From: Guyanagaster necrorhizus
Lineage: Eukaryota; Basidiomycota; Agaricomycetes; Agaricales; Physalacriaceae
Assembly: GCF_019112545.1 (NCBI RefSeq)
Contig: NW_025064882.1
Span: 1,750,928-1,814,927 of the forward strand
Length of the DNA: 64,000 nucleotides
Reading direction: 5' to 3'
In this document: positions 1-11,244 of the stretch, piece by piece
Numbering within the stretch: the first letter of the stretch is position 1
Layout: every line of letters begins with the position of its first letter
The notes under the pieces: generated by a model
Databases searched by the model: none
What the model was told of the DNA's origin: nothing
What the model saw: the letters and a program-made list of their open reading frames with translations, nothing else
Program-made: the position numbers and the translations under genes

Positions 1-457
1 GACCTCTTTCGCAACTTTCGTTTCGTTTTCGGCGTCTAGATCTACCACAGCGCCTTTGCCATGTCACATGTGCCCATCGACGCATTTGCCTTGTATTATC
101 ATCATGACATTGGCGATTACCTTTTACCTGGGCCTTGTTTATTTCGTTTGCATGTATACCCCCCGTCATACCTCGCTTTCGTATTCACACTGTACTACTG
201 TTGTCTTATTAGTCCTGCTTTAAATCATGATTCACAGAGTTCGCATAGATCTGATAGGTATCATGATAAGTCTATGATAAGAGGTGTTCGTGCCATGTTG
301 CGGTGAAGTTTACTCGACAGTATTGGTAGCGAGACAAAAAAAAAAAAAAAAAAAAAATTGCTCTTTTGCCGATGGCACATAAAGTTCGCTTAGTCAGCTT
401 TGTCACTACGCGTTACGGTTGGCCAAAACATCGACGACCACGAGTAGAGTTTGATCC
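1..457. other. Non-coding flank upstream of YPI1
   Basis: No open frame here resembles a known protein, and the short frames lack plausible splice sites or conserved motifs. The stretch probably holds the end of a neighbouring transcript and the YPI1 promoter. Its only striking element is the long A-run at 336-357. Confidence 0.5.
336..357. repeat. 22-bp poly(A) tract in YPI1 promoter
   Basis: An uninterrupted run of 22 A residues lies about 100 bp before the YPI1 start codon. Poly(dA:dT) tracts in fungal promoters are known to keep nucleosomes away. A processed-transcript tail is the alternative, but no coding sequence precedes it and no target-site duplication is visible. Confidence 0.7.
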
Positions 458-936
458 ATGTCGTCCAGAACACAAGTGCGGTCCTCCACTTCTGCACCAA
501 ATGACGGGTCACGGACTATCACCGTCACCAATGCGCCGCCCAGCGAAGCCTCGTCGAGCGCACCCAACGTTGGTTCCCTCCGTCTCAGGGGTGCACGTCG
601 CAAACCCAGGGTTGCATGGAGCGAGGATGTAGTCGATAACGAAGGCTGTGGGAAGAAGAAGAGCAAGAGTGTGTCTGTCGCTGACTTTCTATTACTCTGG
701 TGTCTGACCTGCATCCAGTCTGCTGCATATACCACAAACCGAGACGGTTCGACGAGTCGTCGGATGAAGATTCGTCGTCGGATGACAGCGATTCTGACGA
801 AGGCTGTTCATGTGGAGACCTTAACCATTCACACAGAGGAAAGAGCAGGAAAACTGACATGGACCACCCAGAGTCGAATGCCTACGAATCTGTGCCAAGC
901 AATCCATCGAAAGACAAAGGAAGGGTAGACAACTGA
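458..936 (+). CDS. YPI1: Type 1 protein phosphatase regulator Ypi1 (inhibitor-3/PPP1R11 family)
   Basis: Two exons (458-668, 719-936) give 142 residues. Around residues 50-75 the protein carries the family core: an RVAW-type PP1-docking motif (RVxF-like), then EDVVDNEGCGKKKSK joined across the intron to ICCIYHKPRRF. This is the known Ypi1/inhibitor-3 signature. An acidic serine-rich run (SSDEDSSSDDSDSDE) and a CSCGD motif follow. Family members bind protein phosphatase 1 in the nucleus, regulating it in mitosis and metabolism. The 50-nt intron is required to keep the signature in frame. The start is the first ATG in frame, and the N-terminal third is Ser/Thr-rich and unconserved. Confidence 0.93.
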
Positions 937-1106
937 GCAGAGGCTTATGGAGTTTGTTAGAGATAACAGTTGCACTTTATATATACCATTGTACATTAAT
1001 CCCATTTCAAGTTGGCGAAGGTGCTTGTCCCACGACGATGTAACGAGTATCTCATAGCATGGTGCATAATACATAACGAGACCTATCGAACTACCCCCGT
1101 GACTAC

Positions 1107-2489
<1,383 letters not shown>

Positions 2490-3872
2490 GTCTTGAGTCT
2501 TGAGGTCTTGATATTGTTGCCAATAATTTTGGCCAACCTTCACTAGGTCCAGATTTAGGGTTTTGCCGAGAAACTATACAGCTGGCTGGTGACTAACAAG
2601 AGCAAATCGCATCATTCCTTTTTTGGACTGATCCATGATACGATTTTCCTTGGCCTTTTTGACATACTCCTCACTGTTCTCTACAATAATATAGTATTGT
2701 CACGGTCGTGGTCTGCATGCGTGCATGCTATAAATGTCATCATGGGTCCACAATAGTTGGGCCATCTGTAGGCGGACGCGTAAATACTATACGGCTTAGT
2801 TTGCGTTTCAATGAGGATAATAATGTGGTCGTAGTCACCTTGAGATACAAGAGTACTTTTTTTCTATTCGAACGTCAAACGTTCTGATGAATTAGTACCA
2901 TAGGAAAGCGTTCTAGGTTGGATGAGGATGTGGTCATCACCAAGACTCGACCGTAAATCTGGACACAACCTCAAGAACGGGGAGAATTGCCATCTAGATT
3001 CCGCAAGTATTACCGCTCTATAGCAGAGGCAATGGTGCTTGCCTCTGCACGGACAGGTGTGTGTTGTTAACGACACTCATGCATTTTATAGTAGGCCCAG
3101 CGAGAATTATCTAGGATCACTATCAAGTTGGTGTACTACTGAAGCTCCAACCGAAAAACTACGTTTCCAAGTTCTCAAAATATGCACTGCGGGCGGGCTC
3201 CGCGATCTGTATCCGTTTGTACGATCGTTACAAATATCATATGATCTCTTCTTATCTGTATCGTATTTGTCAATGCAATGATAACGTAAACCATGCGACC
3301 TCGAAGAGAGGATGCAATGAAAGAGAATTGAAAAGGTATGAAAGCTTGACCGAATATTACGTCGTTGCAACTTACTAGCATGTTAGCATCAAATCCATAT
3401 GTCGTAAAATATAGATCTCGCAAGATGGGTATCATCAGTCAGATACAGGTGACGCCAGTTACGTTGAGCGGATGTATTTATGGACGCACCTCGAGGTGAT
3501 GCGTGGTGGAGCGTGGGAGAGGTGAGATGAATTGATTAAAAAGGGATGGTTTGCGCTATAAAGAGTAGGAGATTGATCTAAGACTTTGGAGGATAGCCGA
3601 AGTTATTTTGGCAGATTCATATTGAACGGAAGGCATGGCAGTCGTGTGGGGAATATAATGATCGATCGAGAAATACATATCAGGAGCTGATATAAGTAAG
3701 CCTGCTGACATACACAATTTGATGGTTTATGGAATTCATATCTGCTTCTTTTCTCACGTTTGGCTGTTGAATCTAATTTATCCTTCATCGACAACAGCGA
3801 CGAGGAGCTGCTCAGCCTGTCGTCAACAACTCCTTCATCACCGTTTCTCACGACGACGACCACCTTTCCTCG
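2490..3872. other. Intergenic region between divergent RPL4 and PPS1
   Basis: I see no gene in these 1.4 kb. It should contain both promoters. A near-palindrome (GCATGCGTGCATGC) directly followed by TATAAA lies at about 2716-2735 but no recognisable gene starts after it. The remaining short frames have no conserved content. Confidence 0.5.
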
Positions 3873-6800
3873 ATGACAGCAGCTCATGGTCTGGATTACT
3901 CTGATTCTTTCCTCATGAGTCTCCCGACCGTGCCTGCGCCGGTCCCCTGCTCTTCTCCCGTCCCTCTCTTGACCCCTGAGCAGCTCAGCGACCTTCACCA
4001 CAGCCATCTCGTGTCTCATGCGCCAGACCATGTTCTTTTTCCCTTTCTACACGGCCTCGAAGGCTCCAATGCTGCTCAGAACATGTTCTTCTCGTCCATT
4101 GACGACGTGCCAAGGTATCGTGGTCTCATGACCGTCGTCTGCGACGACGACCTGGACGGGCTCTTCATGTCGGCGGATGAGGATACCGATGACGACAATG
4201 ATGACCTTGATACATCATCAGACGAGCTCGATGATATGGATTTAGATACCGACATAGACGTTGAGATGTCCAACGGGATGGACGGCGTTGCTGTGCATGC
4301 CGAGGACGAAGTAATGGAGATTGTTGGCATTGGCAATCCTGATGAGAAGGAGGACAAAAGTCAGCACCAGCATATGCACCCTGTAGTCATGAAGCCTCCG
4401 CCGCCTCTCAAATCGTCTCCTGATTCTCCCATCTCTGATTTGTATGTTCTAGTTCGCTTTTTGTCTGTTGTGCTTTTATATTGATAGTGGTCACAAGGCC
4501 ATCACCCCACCGAAGTCATGGACGCAAAGCGCCCCCTGTTCTGACATCGACTTTTCGACCTGCGGAGCTTATCGCGCCCGTTCTGTCAGAATCAAGCACC
4601 GAAGAATGGCAGTTCCAACAGCTTTGCGTTCCAGAAGGCATATCTTTGAGGAACTTCGGCATTCAAGTCGTACGTGACCCTGTCTTCTCCGGAGTTTGGG
4701 TGCTGATGGAATCCCTCACCTGCAGCCAATCTTGGCCACTCTGTCTGATGTCGTGATCTACTCCCCAATTTCCGGTGGTGCTAAGAACTCGGAGAACGCC
4801 AAAAGGCTAGCGGAACGGTTCAGGTCTGCCATTGCCCGTAAAAAGGTGGAGAGAGCGGGGAAGCTTCGATTCGATTCGAAACCGAGACGCGGTCAAGACT
4901 CCAGTGATTCTCCTGCTGCCCGCTTGTTAGACTACAATGTTTTTCTTCTTGACGCCACACTTGAAGATTTCACCAAGTCGAACTCGGCATTGACACACCT
5001 TGTCCGACGATGCGATAGTCGGCGTCGGTGGTTTGAAGAATGCCCCTCCGAAATACCCTCTACTTTGCAACCCAATACTATCAACTTCGCTGTTCGTGAG
5101 AAGGAAGAAATGCGAGACCTCACAACAGCAAGCGAGATACTATGGATTGGTGTTCATCCATGCGCCGACTCTATACCGGAGCACCAGGTTCAGCAAGATG
5201 AAACTAAGACTACCGGTGAGGCTCAACGAGGGAAGGTCAGAGGACAAGTATTTCTCGGGAACTCTAATGACGTGCCGACACCCGTTGGAGGAGGTGATGG
5301 AGACGAGTATGATGTCGACTACGGCTTTGGAGGTAGTGAGGAGAAAGCGCACTCTCGCACCAATCCACCTGGATATGACATTTGCATCGAATGCCATGAT
5401 CTTGCACCATTCCCCAGCCCTGCTCATCTTCGAGCGGCGGAAGACAAACTCCACGGATTGGAAGCGCGCTGGCGACAGAAGGTCCTTGAACATAATCCCC
5501 CCTTAGATGATGATTCCGAAATTCCTCCTCGTCCACCCCCACATGCTAATTCCATAATTCACCTTCCATTTCCTTCCTCGCCTTCCAATACCGCCTCTAT
5601 GAAAGCGCTGGTCCGGTTCCTTGACAAATGGCTTACACCTGTTTCGCCGAAAGACGGAGCATCCAAGGACAAGGGCAAAACACCTGGGACGAGAGAAGCT
5701 GATGGCAGGCGTTGGTCTTTGCTGTCATCCGCACCGTCATTTCCTCTATTCCACCCACCCGCGCCGGCTCCTGCCTCTGTTTCCAACAATGTCCGTATTA
5801 GGTCATTCACATCTCCGTCACCATCAACAGCGCACAATTGCTCTACTCCTACCCGTCATCCCTCTCGACCTTTGAAGATTCTCATCTATTCATCTGATGG
5901 ATACACTGAATCGTCTGTTCTCGCTTTATGTTTGCTCATATCTCTGAAGAACCTGTCGCTCCCTGAAGCGTATCTAGAGCTTCAGGTCTCCAAGGAGCGG
6001 AGCTTCTTTGTCTATGGAGCAGACCTGGGAATCTTGAGAAGATGGGAAATGGAGGAGCGTGGCAAAGAAAGGGATCGAGGTGTGCGTGGAGTGAAATACT
6101 TCTCTAATCACCGCGAACATCTGTCCATTAGTGAGGGCCATGTGGGCGCTGGTGTGAATCCATATGTTGCTGGATGGGGAATTACCGATCAGCGCGAAAC
6201 ACCATCTCCGACGGCAGTTCCGTCGCAACGTGGTGCTATCTCTTCCAGTGCGCCCAAAGATCTTGATATCCACGATCCAAATATTAAGATTGGCCCGGGA
6301 CGGCGCCCCCGGGCCAGTACATTGCCTGCCTCCTCACTGCTGGGTTGGGATCACCAGACTTGGTTCGATGACCCAAGATTTGACGGAAGTTTTCCTAGCA
6401 GAGTGCTGCCTTTCTTGTACTTGGGAAATCTGTAAGTATCTGTGCTTTCTCTGGTGAGCGTGTTTCTGATGCTAGGGTCCAGAAATCATGCCTCGAATGT
6501 TTACATGCTTCATGCACTGGGTATAACCCACGTTGTGTCTGTTGGCGAGTGTGCTCTAATTCCACCTCCTAATGTACATCATCTTGATGGCGAACATGTT
6601 CTTGATCCTGAGAACGATTATCCTTTAACAACACATTTTATAAATTCGCCCTCGCAGGTTCCAGGACAATTCATACCAGGGAAAGGCTTCGGGAAGCATG
6701 GTTCTCTCTGGATCGAAGAACGTGCGGGACGCATCAAGGTCTTGGACATCCAAGGTGTATGTGATGATGGGATAGACACCCTTGAACCGCAACTGGAGCC

Positions 6801-7193
6801 CATATGCCAGTGGATCGATACCGCTAGGAGAGAAGGCGGCAAAGTGCTAGTACATTGCCGTGTCGGTGTCTCTCGGAGTGCTACTGTAACCGTGAGTGCT
6901 GCGGAACATGCCTGGCTGTGTTGTAATACATTATCCGATAGATTGCCTTTGTGATGAAGCACCTTCAGATATCTCTGGTTGAAGCATACCTCATCGTGCG
7001 GTCCCGACGTTTGTCCGTACTTATCCAACCGAACATGAGGTTGCTGTATAACTTGTGCGGATGGGAGGTGAAGCTCGCTAAACAACGCGCAGGCGACGAC
7101 AGGGACAAGTTGAAGAAAGAGCTTTCCAGAGCACTATCCTGGCCATATCTCGCTAGGGAGGTACACCGACTGAATGAAAAGTACCTTCACTGA
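3873..7193 (+). CDS. PPS1: Dual-specificity protein phosphatase, Pps1-like
   Basis: Five exons (3873-4441, 4498-4669, 4726-6431, 6483-6891, 6942-7193) give about 1035 residues. The catalytic domain is C-terminal: FLYLGNLNHASNVYML opens the dual-specificity fold, HCRVGVSRSAT is the HCx5R active site with Cys nucleophile, and SLVEAYLIVRSRR follows as in the yeast Pps1 group. The long N-terminal half is typical of the fungal Pps1 family, with a strongly acidic stretch at residues 90-150 and a CIECHD motif. Family members dephosphorylate Tyr and Ser/Thr and are tied to S-phase control in yeast. The start is the first ATG giving the conserved N-terminal frame. A GC-rich inverted repeat lies in exon 3. 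Confidence 0.92.
6291..6316. repeat. 9-bp perfect GC-rich inverted repeat inside PPS1 exon 3
   Basis: TGGCCCGGG (6291-6299) and CCCGGGCCA (6308-6316) are exact reverse complements separated by 8 bases, so DNA or mRNA could form a very stable hairpin. It lies in coding sequence just before the catalytic domain, so it is not a terminator. Confidence 0.75.
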
Positions 7194-7485
7194 GCCGCTC
7201 CCGTCCGCCATTCCTCTCATCACCGTCCTTTTCACTCCTTGTCTCTTCGCTGTTTCATGACTGGTTCTCTTGGTGCTGTTATGTTAACATCTGTATTTGT
7301 ATCATTACCAAATCTGTCACTTGAACTTCTTTCCTGATTGTCTTCATACTTGTCGTCTGTATACATAGAGCCTTTGTAGTCCTTTTCCATCTTCATTAAT
7401 TATGGTAAGCTGATGCTGCGTCTCACCATTTCCTCGGTGCGCTGAATAGCTTTGTACATAATCTTAATCTACGACATCGTCACAC
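7194..7485. other. Convergent 3' ends of PPS1 and the deaminase-fold gene
   Basis: Short AT-rich spacer between two convergent genes. It presumably holds both 3' untranslated ends, and nothing else is visible. Confidence 0.5.
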
Positions 7486-8892
7486 TCACACATCGTCTTC
7501 CCGGCTTTCCTCGATCTTCCCCAACTTGTTTTTCTCCGACAGCGTGGAGTCACGTTTGCGACGTCGCGTTATGACCCGGTCCTTGATGGAGGAGCCTAGC
7601 TCTTCCTGGATGAAAAAGTCAACTGGAACCAAGCCAGACATCCCCCAATCTATGCGTATCTTCGTGGATGCGCTACTCGAAATATATCGCATTGAATAGA
7701 GTGAATTGTATCGACTCATCCATTGGTCGCAACACCAGCAGCATTCCTCGCTACAACCAATGGCGCATCGGCCTGGGGCCATCAGACCTCGCTCATGAAA
7801 ATACCTGAGGACAGCAATCTTTGCGTGGATACGAGTGCGGCAAGCGGCCTGCCAATTACGTTCAAACGAAGGAAACTGGGTAACGATACTTTGCTGCCTC
7901 CCTGCATCAAAATTAAATCCCAAACGCTTTAAGGCTATCCATGGTGTCATAGCCATCTCGACGGACCGTTCAGCGGCTGCGCTGGGACTCGCAACCCATC
8001 TGACTGGTATATTACCATCGGGGAAGACTTGCCTACTTCGACGAATCAGCGTGTTCACGCCACCGACATATTGTTTGATCCTCTCCAAACACCTCCTCAG
8101 CTCATCAGCAGCCTTGGTTTTCTCCGAAAACACGTCGTCGGTCTGGACCGATATGAAACGCGAGGAGGCAATGATAACGCTCAAGACATGAAGTCGGGTA
8201 TAATTAGCATGAGAAAGTACTGGAAAATCACGATGAAAGGGAGAAGACGCGACTTTCTCGATGTCGGCGAAGAGCATGTGAAAAGTATCTGCGAATTCAC
8301 GGTCATCGTGATTTGGGTGTAGAAGGTGGAAATGAGGGAACTCCTCCTTGAAGGACAGTGGTTGATACGAGTTAAGTAGCGCAGTATGGTGACAAAGATA
8401 CCGACGGGCCGCTTCATAGAGGTTTTGCATGCGTATTTTCATGCTCATAAAGCAACGGGCAAAAAGGACAGGAAACACCTGGCGGAAATCGCGCGTATCG
8501 GGGCTGGTAAACGCGTCGAGAAACAACGAGACAAAATTCTTGTCTTCTTCTGTAATAGCACCAGTTTTGGACAGAATAATGGTGGGCGGAATTGTGGTTG
8601 GATCGAGTGATGCAGCGAATAATTCGCCTTCGAAGCCAGTGGCGATGCAACTCGCGATCACGTCAAGGGCACGCAATGTTTCTTTCGTATCTTCATCTGC
8701 TCCAAAATCGGAAGGATGTGAATGATCAGAGAATTGTAGAAGGTGCAACAGCTGCAGTCGCTCGTTAAAAGTTACCTGTTCGATGTTCATGTACAAAAGC
8801 GGACTGCACTGCCTCGGTAATTTTTTTTCCAAATTTATTCTCACGGGACTGCCAAGTTTGCTCTGGTTCAACATGTGACATATTTTGGACAA
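7486..8892 (-). CDS. Fungal OTT_1508-like deaminase-fold protein
   Basis: A single uninterrupted frame of 468 residues. Near residue 375 it has RIHAKIAVLRYF followed by GCSEECCWCCDQW, the arrangement of the OTT_1508-type deaminase superfamily (zinc-binding His with catalytic Glu in an HAE motif, then CxxC) known from fungal proteins of unknown function. Here the expected Glu is Lys (HAK, read directly at 7819-7827), so zinc binding may persist but deamination is doubtful. The N-terminal 350 residues are helical and unrecognised, and the C-terminus is basic (TRRRKRD). Alternative starts exist at internal Met residues. No intron is needed, unlike most neighbours. Confidence 0.72.
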   Translation of the reverse strand: MSKICHMLNQSKLGSPVRINLEKKLPRQCSPLLYMNIEQVTFNERLQLLHLLQFSDHSHPSDFGADEDTKETLRALDVIASCIATGFEGELFAASLDPTTIPPTIILSKTGAITEEDKNFVSLFLDAFTSPDTRDFRQVFPVLFARCFMSMKIRMQNLYEAARRYLCHHTALLNSYQPLSFKEEFPHFHLLHPNHDDREFADTFHMLFADIEKVASSPFHRDFPVLSHANYTRLHVLSVIIASSRFISVQTDDVFSEKTKAADELRRCLERIKQYVGGVNTLIRRSRQVFPDGNIPVRWVASPSAAAERSVEMAMTPWIALKRLGFNFDAGRQQSIVTQFPSFERNWQAACRTRIHAKIAVLRYFHERGLMAPGRCAIGCSEECCWCCDQWMSRYNSLYSMRYISSSASTKIRIDWGMSGLVPVDFFIQEELGSSIKDRVITRRRKRDSTLSEKNKLGKIEESREDDV

Positions 8893-9305
8893 TTCATTTT
8901 GGACAACTTACTAGCGTGCTAAACCCTGGCAAAACAAGTCTGAACTCATCGGTCCCTCATTTGTTTTGGATATATCCATAACTATTTATTCAGTAGTATA
9001 TGTTCTACCTGAAACATGGCCGTCAAGGTTCATCGATGGATCACTACCAGTGCTAATGTGCTCTGGCTATGTGACATCAAATTTACCAACAGACGACACT
9101 AACTTTCCTGGCTTTTCATTCTGGTTTTGTCAGCTCTTGGCTCTCTCGCTAAAGACATGTCTTGCTTATATGATCTCGCTTGGATCACTGCCTTGTGCGT
9201 CTGAACACATTACCATTCAGCAAAAACCGGACCAGCAGTCACATATAAAAGGCGAGGCTGTATTCTTTATTTTTCTATCCTTACCCTTGGACACTTGTGT
9301 TTGAG
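8893..9305. promoter_or_regulatory. Divergent promoter region with TATA box for the CE4 gene
   Basis: TATAAAAG at 9244-9251 lies 55 bp before the deacetylase ATG on the plus strand, the usual position for a fungal TATA element. The rest presumably holds the promoter of the minus-strand deaminase-fold gene. Confidence 0.55.
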
Positions 9306-10638
9306 ATGTTGTCCTCCGCCTTCCTTACGATCGCTTTGGCTGTTGCAGCTTTTGCACATCCTGCGAGACAACTCTCTGCAAAGGTAATCACCTCTTGTTC
9401 AGTTCCGAATACGGCGGCCCTCACATTTGTATGTTGAACTTCTTCATACTAAGCATTACTGACTGACCATGCTGCTTAGGACGATGGACCTTGGAAATAT
9501 TCGTGCGTCGTATTTGACCTCCAATGCCAACAGCATTTACTTGGGTTTTTAGGGAACAAATTGTCGATACCCTTGATGCAAGAGGAATCAAAGCCACCTT
9601 CTTTGTTAGTACGTAGACACTTAGCCCCTAGCCCCCTATGGTTCGAATCTAACCAGCACCGTCGTTCAGATGGAGATAACTGTGAGTCTCGCTTGCTTGG
9701 AGCGTGGTATTTCCAGGAAAGACTCATGCACTTACCTTGCAGACGGTTGTATATATGGCGACGCTCAAGCACAAGCGCTTAAGAATGCATACTCTAAGGG
9801 TCATCAGATTGCTTCGTGAGGCGTGATTTACTCTTCGAGTGCAGGCTTAATCAACACTTGGATACAGTCACACTTGGGCGCATAAAGACTTAGCTACCCT
9901 ATCTCGCGACGAAGGTATGTAGCTCACGCCATTATCAATCACATTTATGACTTTTTTTCTGGTGTCAGTCGATAGTGAATTCACCGGCGTCGATAGTATG
10001 TTTGTCGTGAACCGATAACAGATTATCAACTCAATTGCTAATGCAGAGGCTCTGGAGTCAATACTCGGAGTCAAGGTCGCATTTGTGAGACCTCCATTCG
10101 GTAGCTACTCAGCCGACGTGTTGCAGGTCGCTGCTGAGCACGGTCAAAACGTGATTATTTGGGATTTCGAGTACGTTCCCCTTCATCTTTTCGACGAGTC
10201 TATTCTAACGTTTCTAGTTCTGGCGATGGTAGCGGGGTATCTCCTGCCCGTAGCAAATCAAGATACGACAAACTTGTGGCGTCACATCCTAACACTATTT
10301 TAGCCCTGAATCATGAAACTTACGGTCAGTGGATGAGGTTACTTTTCCAAATCCTATCTCACTCCATCGGACGTTTGATATAACTAGTGACTACTGCGTG
10401 AGTGATCATTCTTACCACTGTATCAGCAATATCGACGCATCTGCAGGACCACCGTTCTCCCACATGCCATTGAGGAGTTGCAAGATGCAGGCTATGAACT
10501 CGTCACCGTTGCTGACTGTCTTGGCCTGTCTCCATACTTGAGCGTCGGAAACGCTGGTACCAATGATGTATGTCTTTGATCTGGATCGTTCTCAGTTGAC
10601 TGCTAATTCTTGGCGGAAAGGATTCATGGACCTGTTGA
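9306..10638 (+). CDS. Secreted polysaccharide (chitin) deacetylase, carbohydrate esterase family 4
   Basis: Twelve exons (9306-9428, 9480-9502, 9553-9608, 9670-9681, 9743-9815, 9868-9914, 9969-9995, 10047-10170, 10218-10324, 10388-10397, 10447-10567, 10621-10638) encode 246 residues. A signal peptide (MLSSAFLTIALAVAAFA) precedes the NodB fold: TFDDGPW (motif 1, catalytic Asp and metal Asp), SHTWAHKDL (motif 2, metal His pair), RPPFGSY (motif 3), WDFDSGDG (motif 4) and LNHE (motif 5). The enzyme removes acetyl groups from chitin or related glycans outside the cell. Exons of 12 and 10 nt are required for the conserved frame, and all phases close exactly at the TGA. Confidence 0.92.
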
Positions 10639-11244
10639 ACGGCAATCATTGGACGTGCTTTCTACACGGACTTACGGACAGTTGTTATATCATCTGCTTA
10701 TTTAGCACCCTCTGCGTTGCAGACACCATGTAACAAGACAACAATTAAAGGAAAAGTGAATTTGTAAGGTAGCAGGGGCCGCGGGCGATCGAAACTGACA
10801 TGTGAGGCGTTCAGTACACACTTGTCAATAATCGTCCTTCTTTCCTAAATTCCATCATGTATTCGCAAGATGACGAATTCTTGTGTTCCCTGCGCACGCC
10901 TTCTTGTGCCATCATCGCGTTTTGTTGCATATTCCGCCTTAGACCCATCTTTCAGCCCGCGGAAAGATAACAGAAAATAGACCAGATGGCAACAAGACGG
11001 ATGCTGTCCCTCTCTTCGATCTCTCGCGTTACATTTCTCGTCTCTAGAACAACAGGTACAAGGCGCGCAGGCCTAGTAATATGATTTATGTTTCAAACAG
11101 CGCAGATTTGCCAGAGAAACATACACTTTCACCTTAATGACCTTACTGCGTCCATATGGTTAGGAGCCAACTGATATAAAGGGTCAAAGGGACCTGACGT
11201 ATAAAATCAACGTCTGAAGAACGTAGCTCTGAATCACGATCGTC
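10639..11244. other. Intergenic region with TATA elements before the MFS gene
   Basis: No gene seen. TATAAA occurs at 11175-11180 and TATAAAAT at 11200-11207, 45-70 bp before the transporter ATG. Confidence 0.5.

Noticed and set aside
4484..4500. Alternative acceptor at 4487 in PPS1 intron 1
   Set aside because: It shifts the reading frame away from the downstream exon; the acceptor at 4497 keeps it open.
9641..9651. B-box-like GGTTCGAATCT
   Set aside because: It falls in an intron of the CE4 deacetylase without other tRNA elements.
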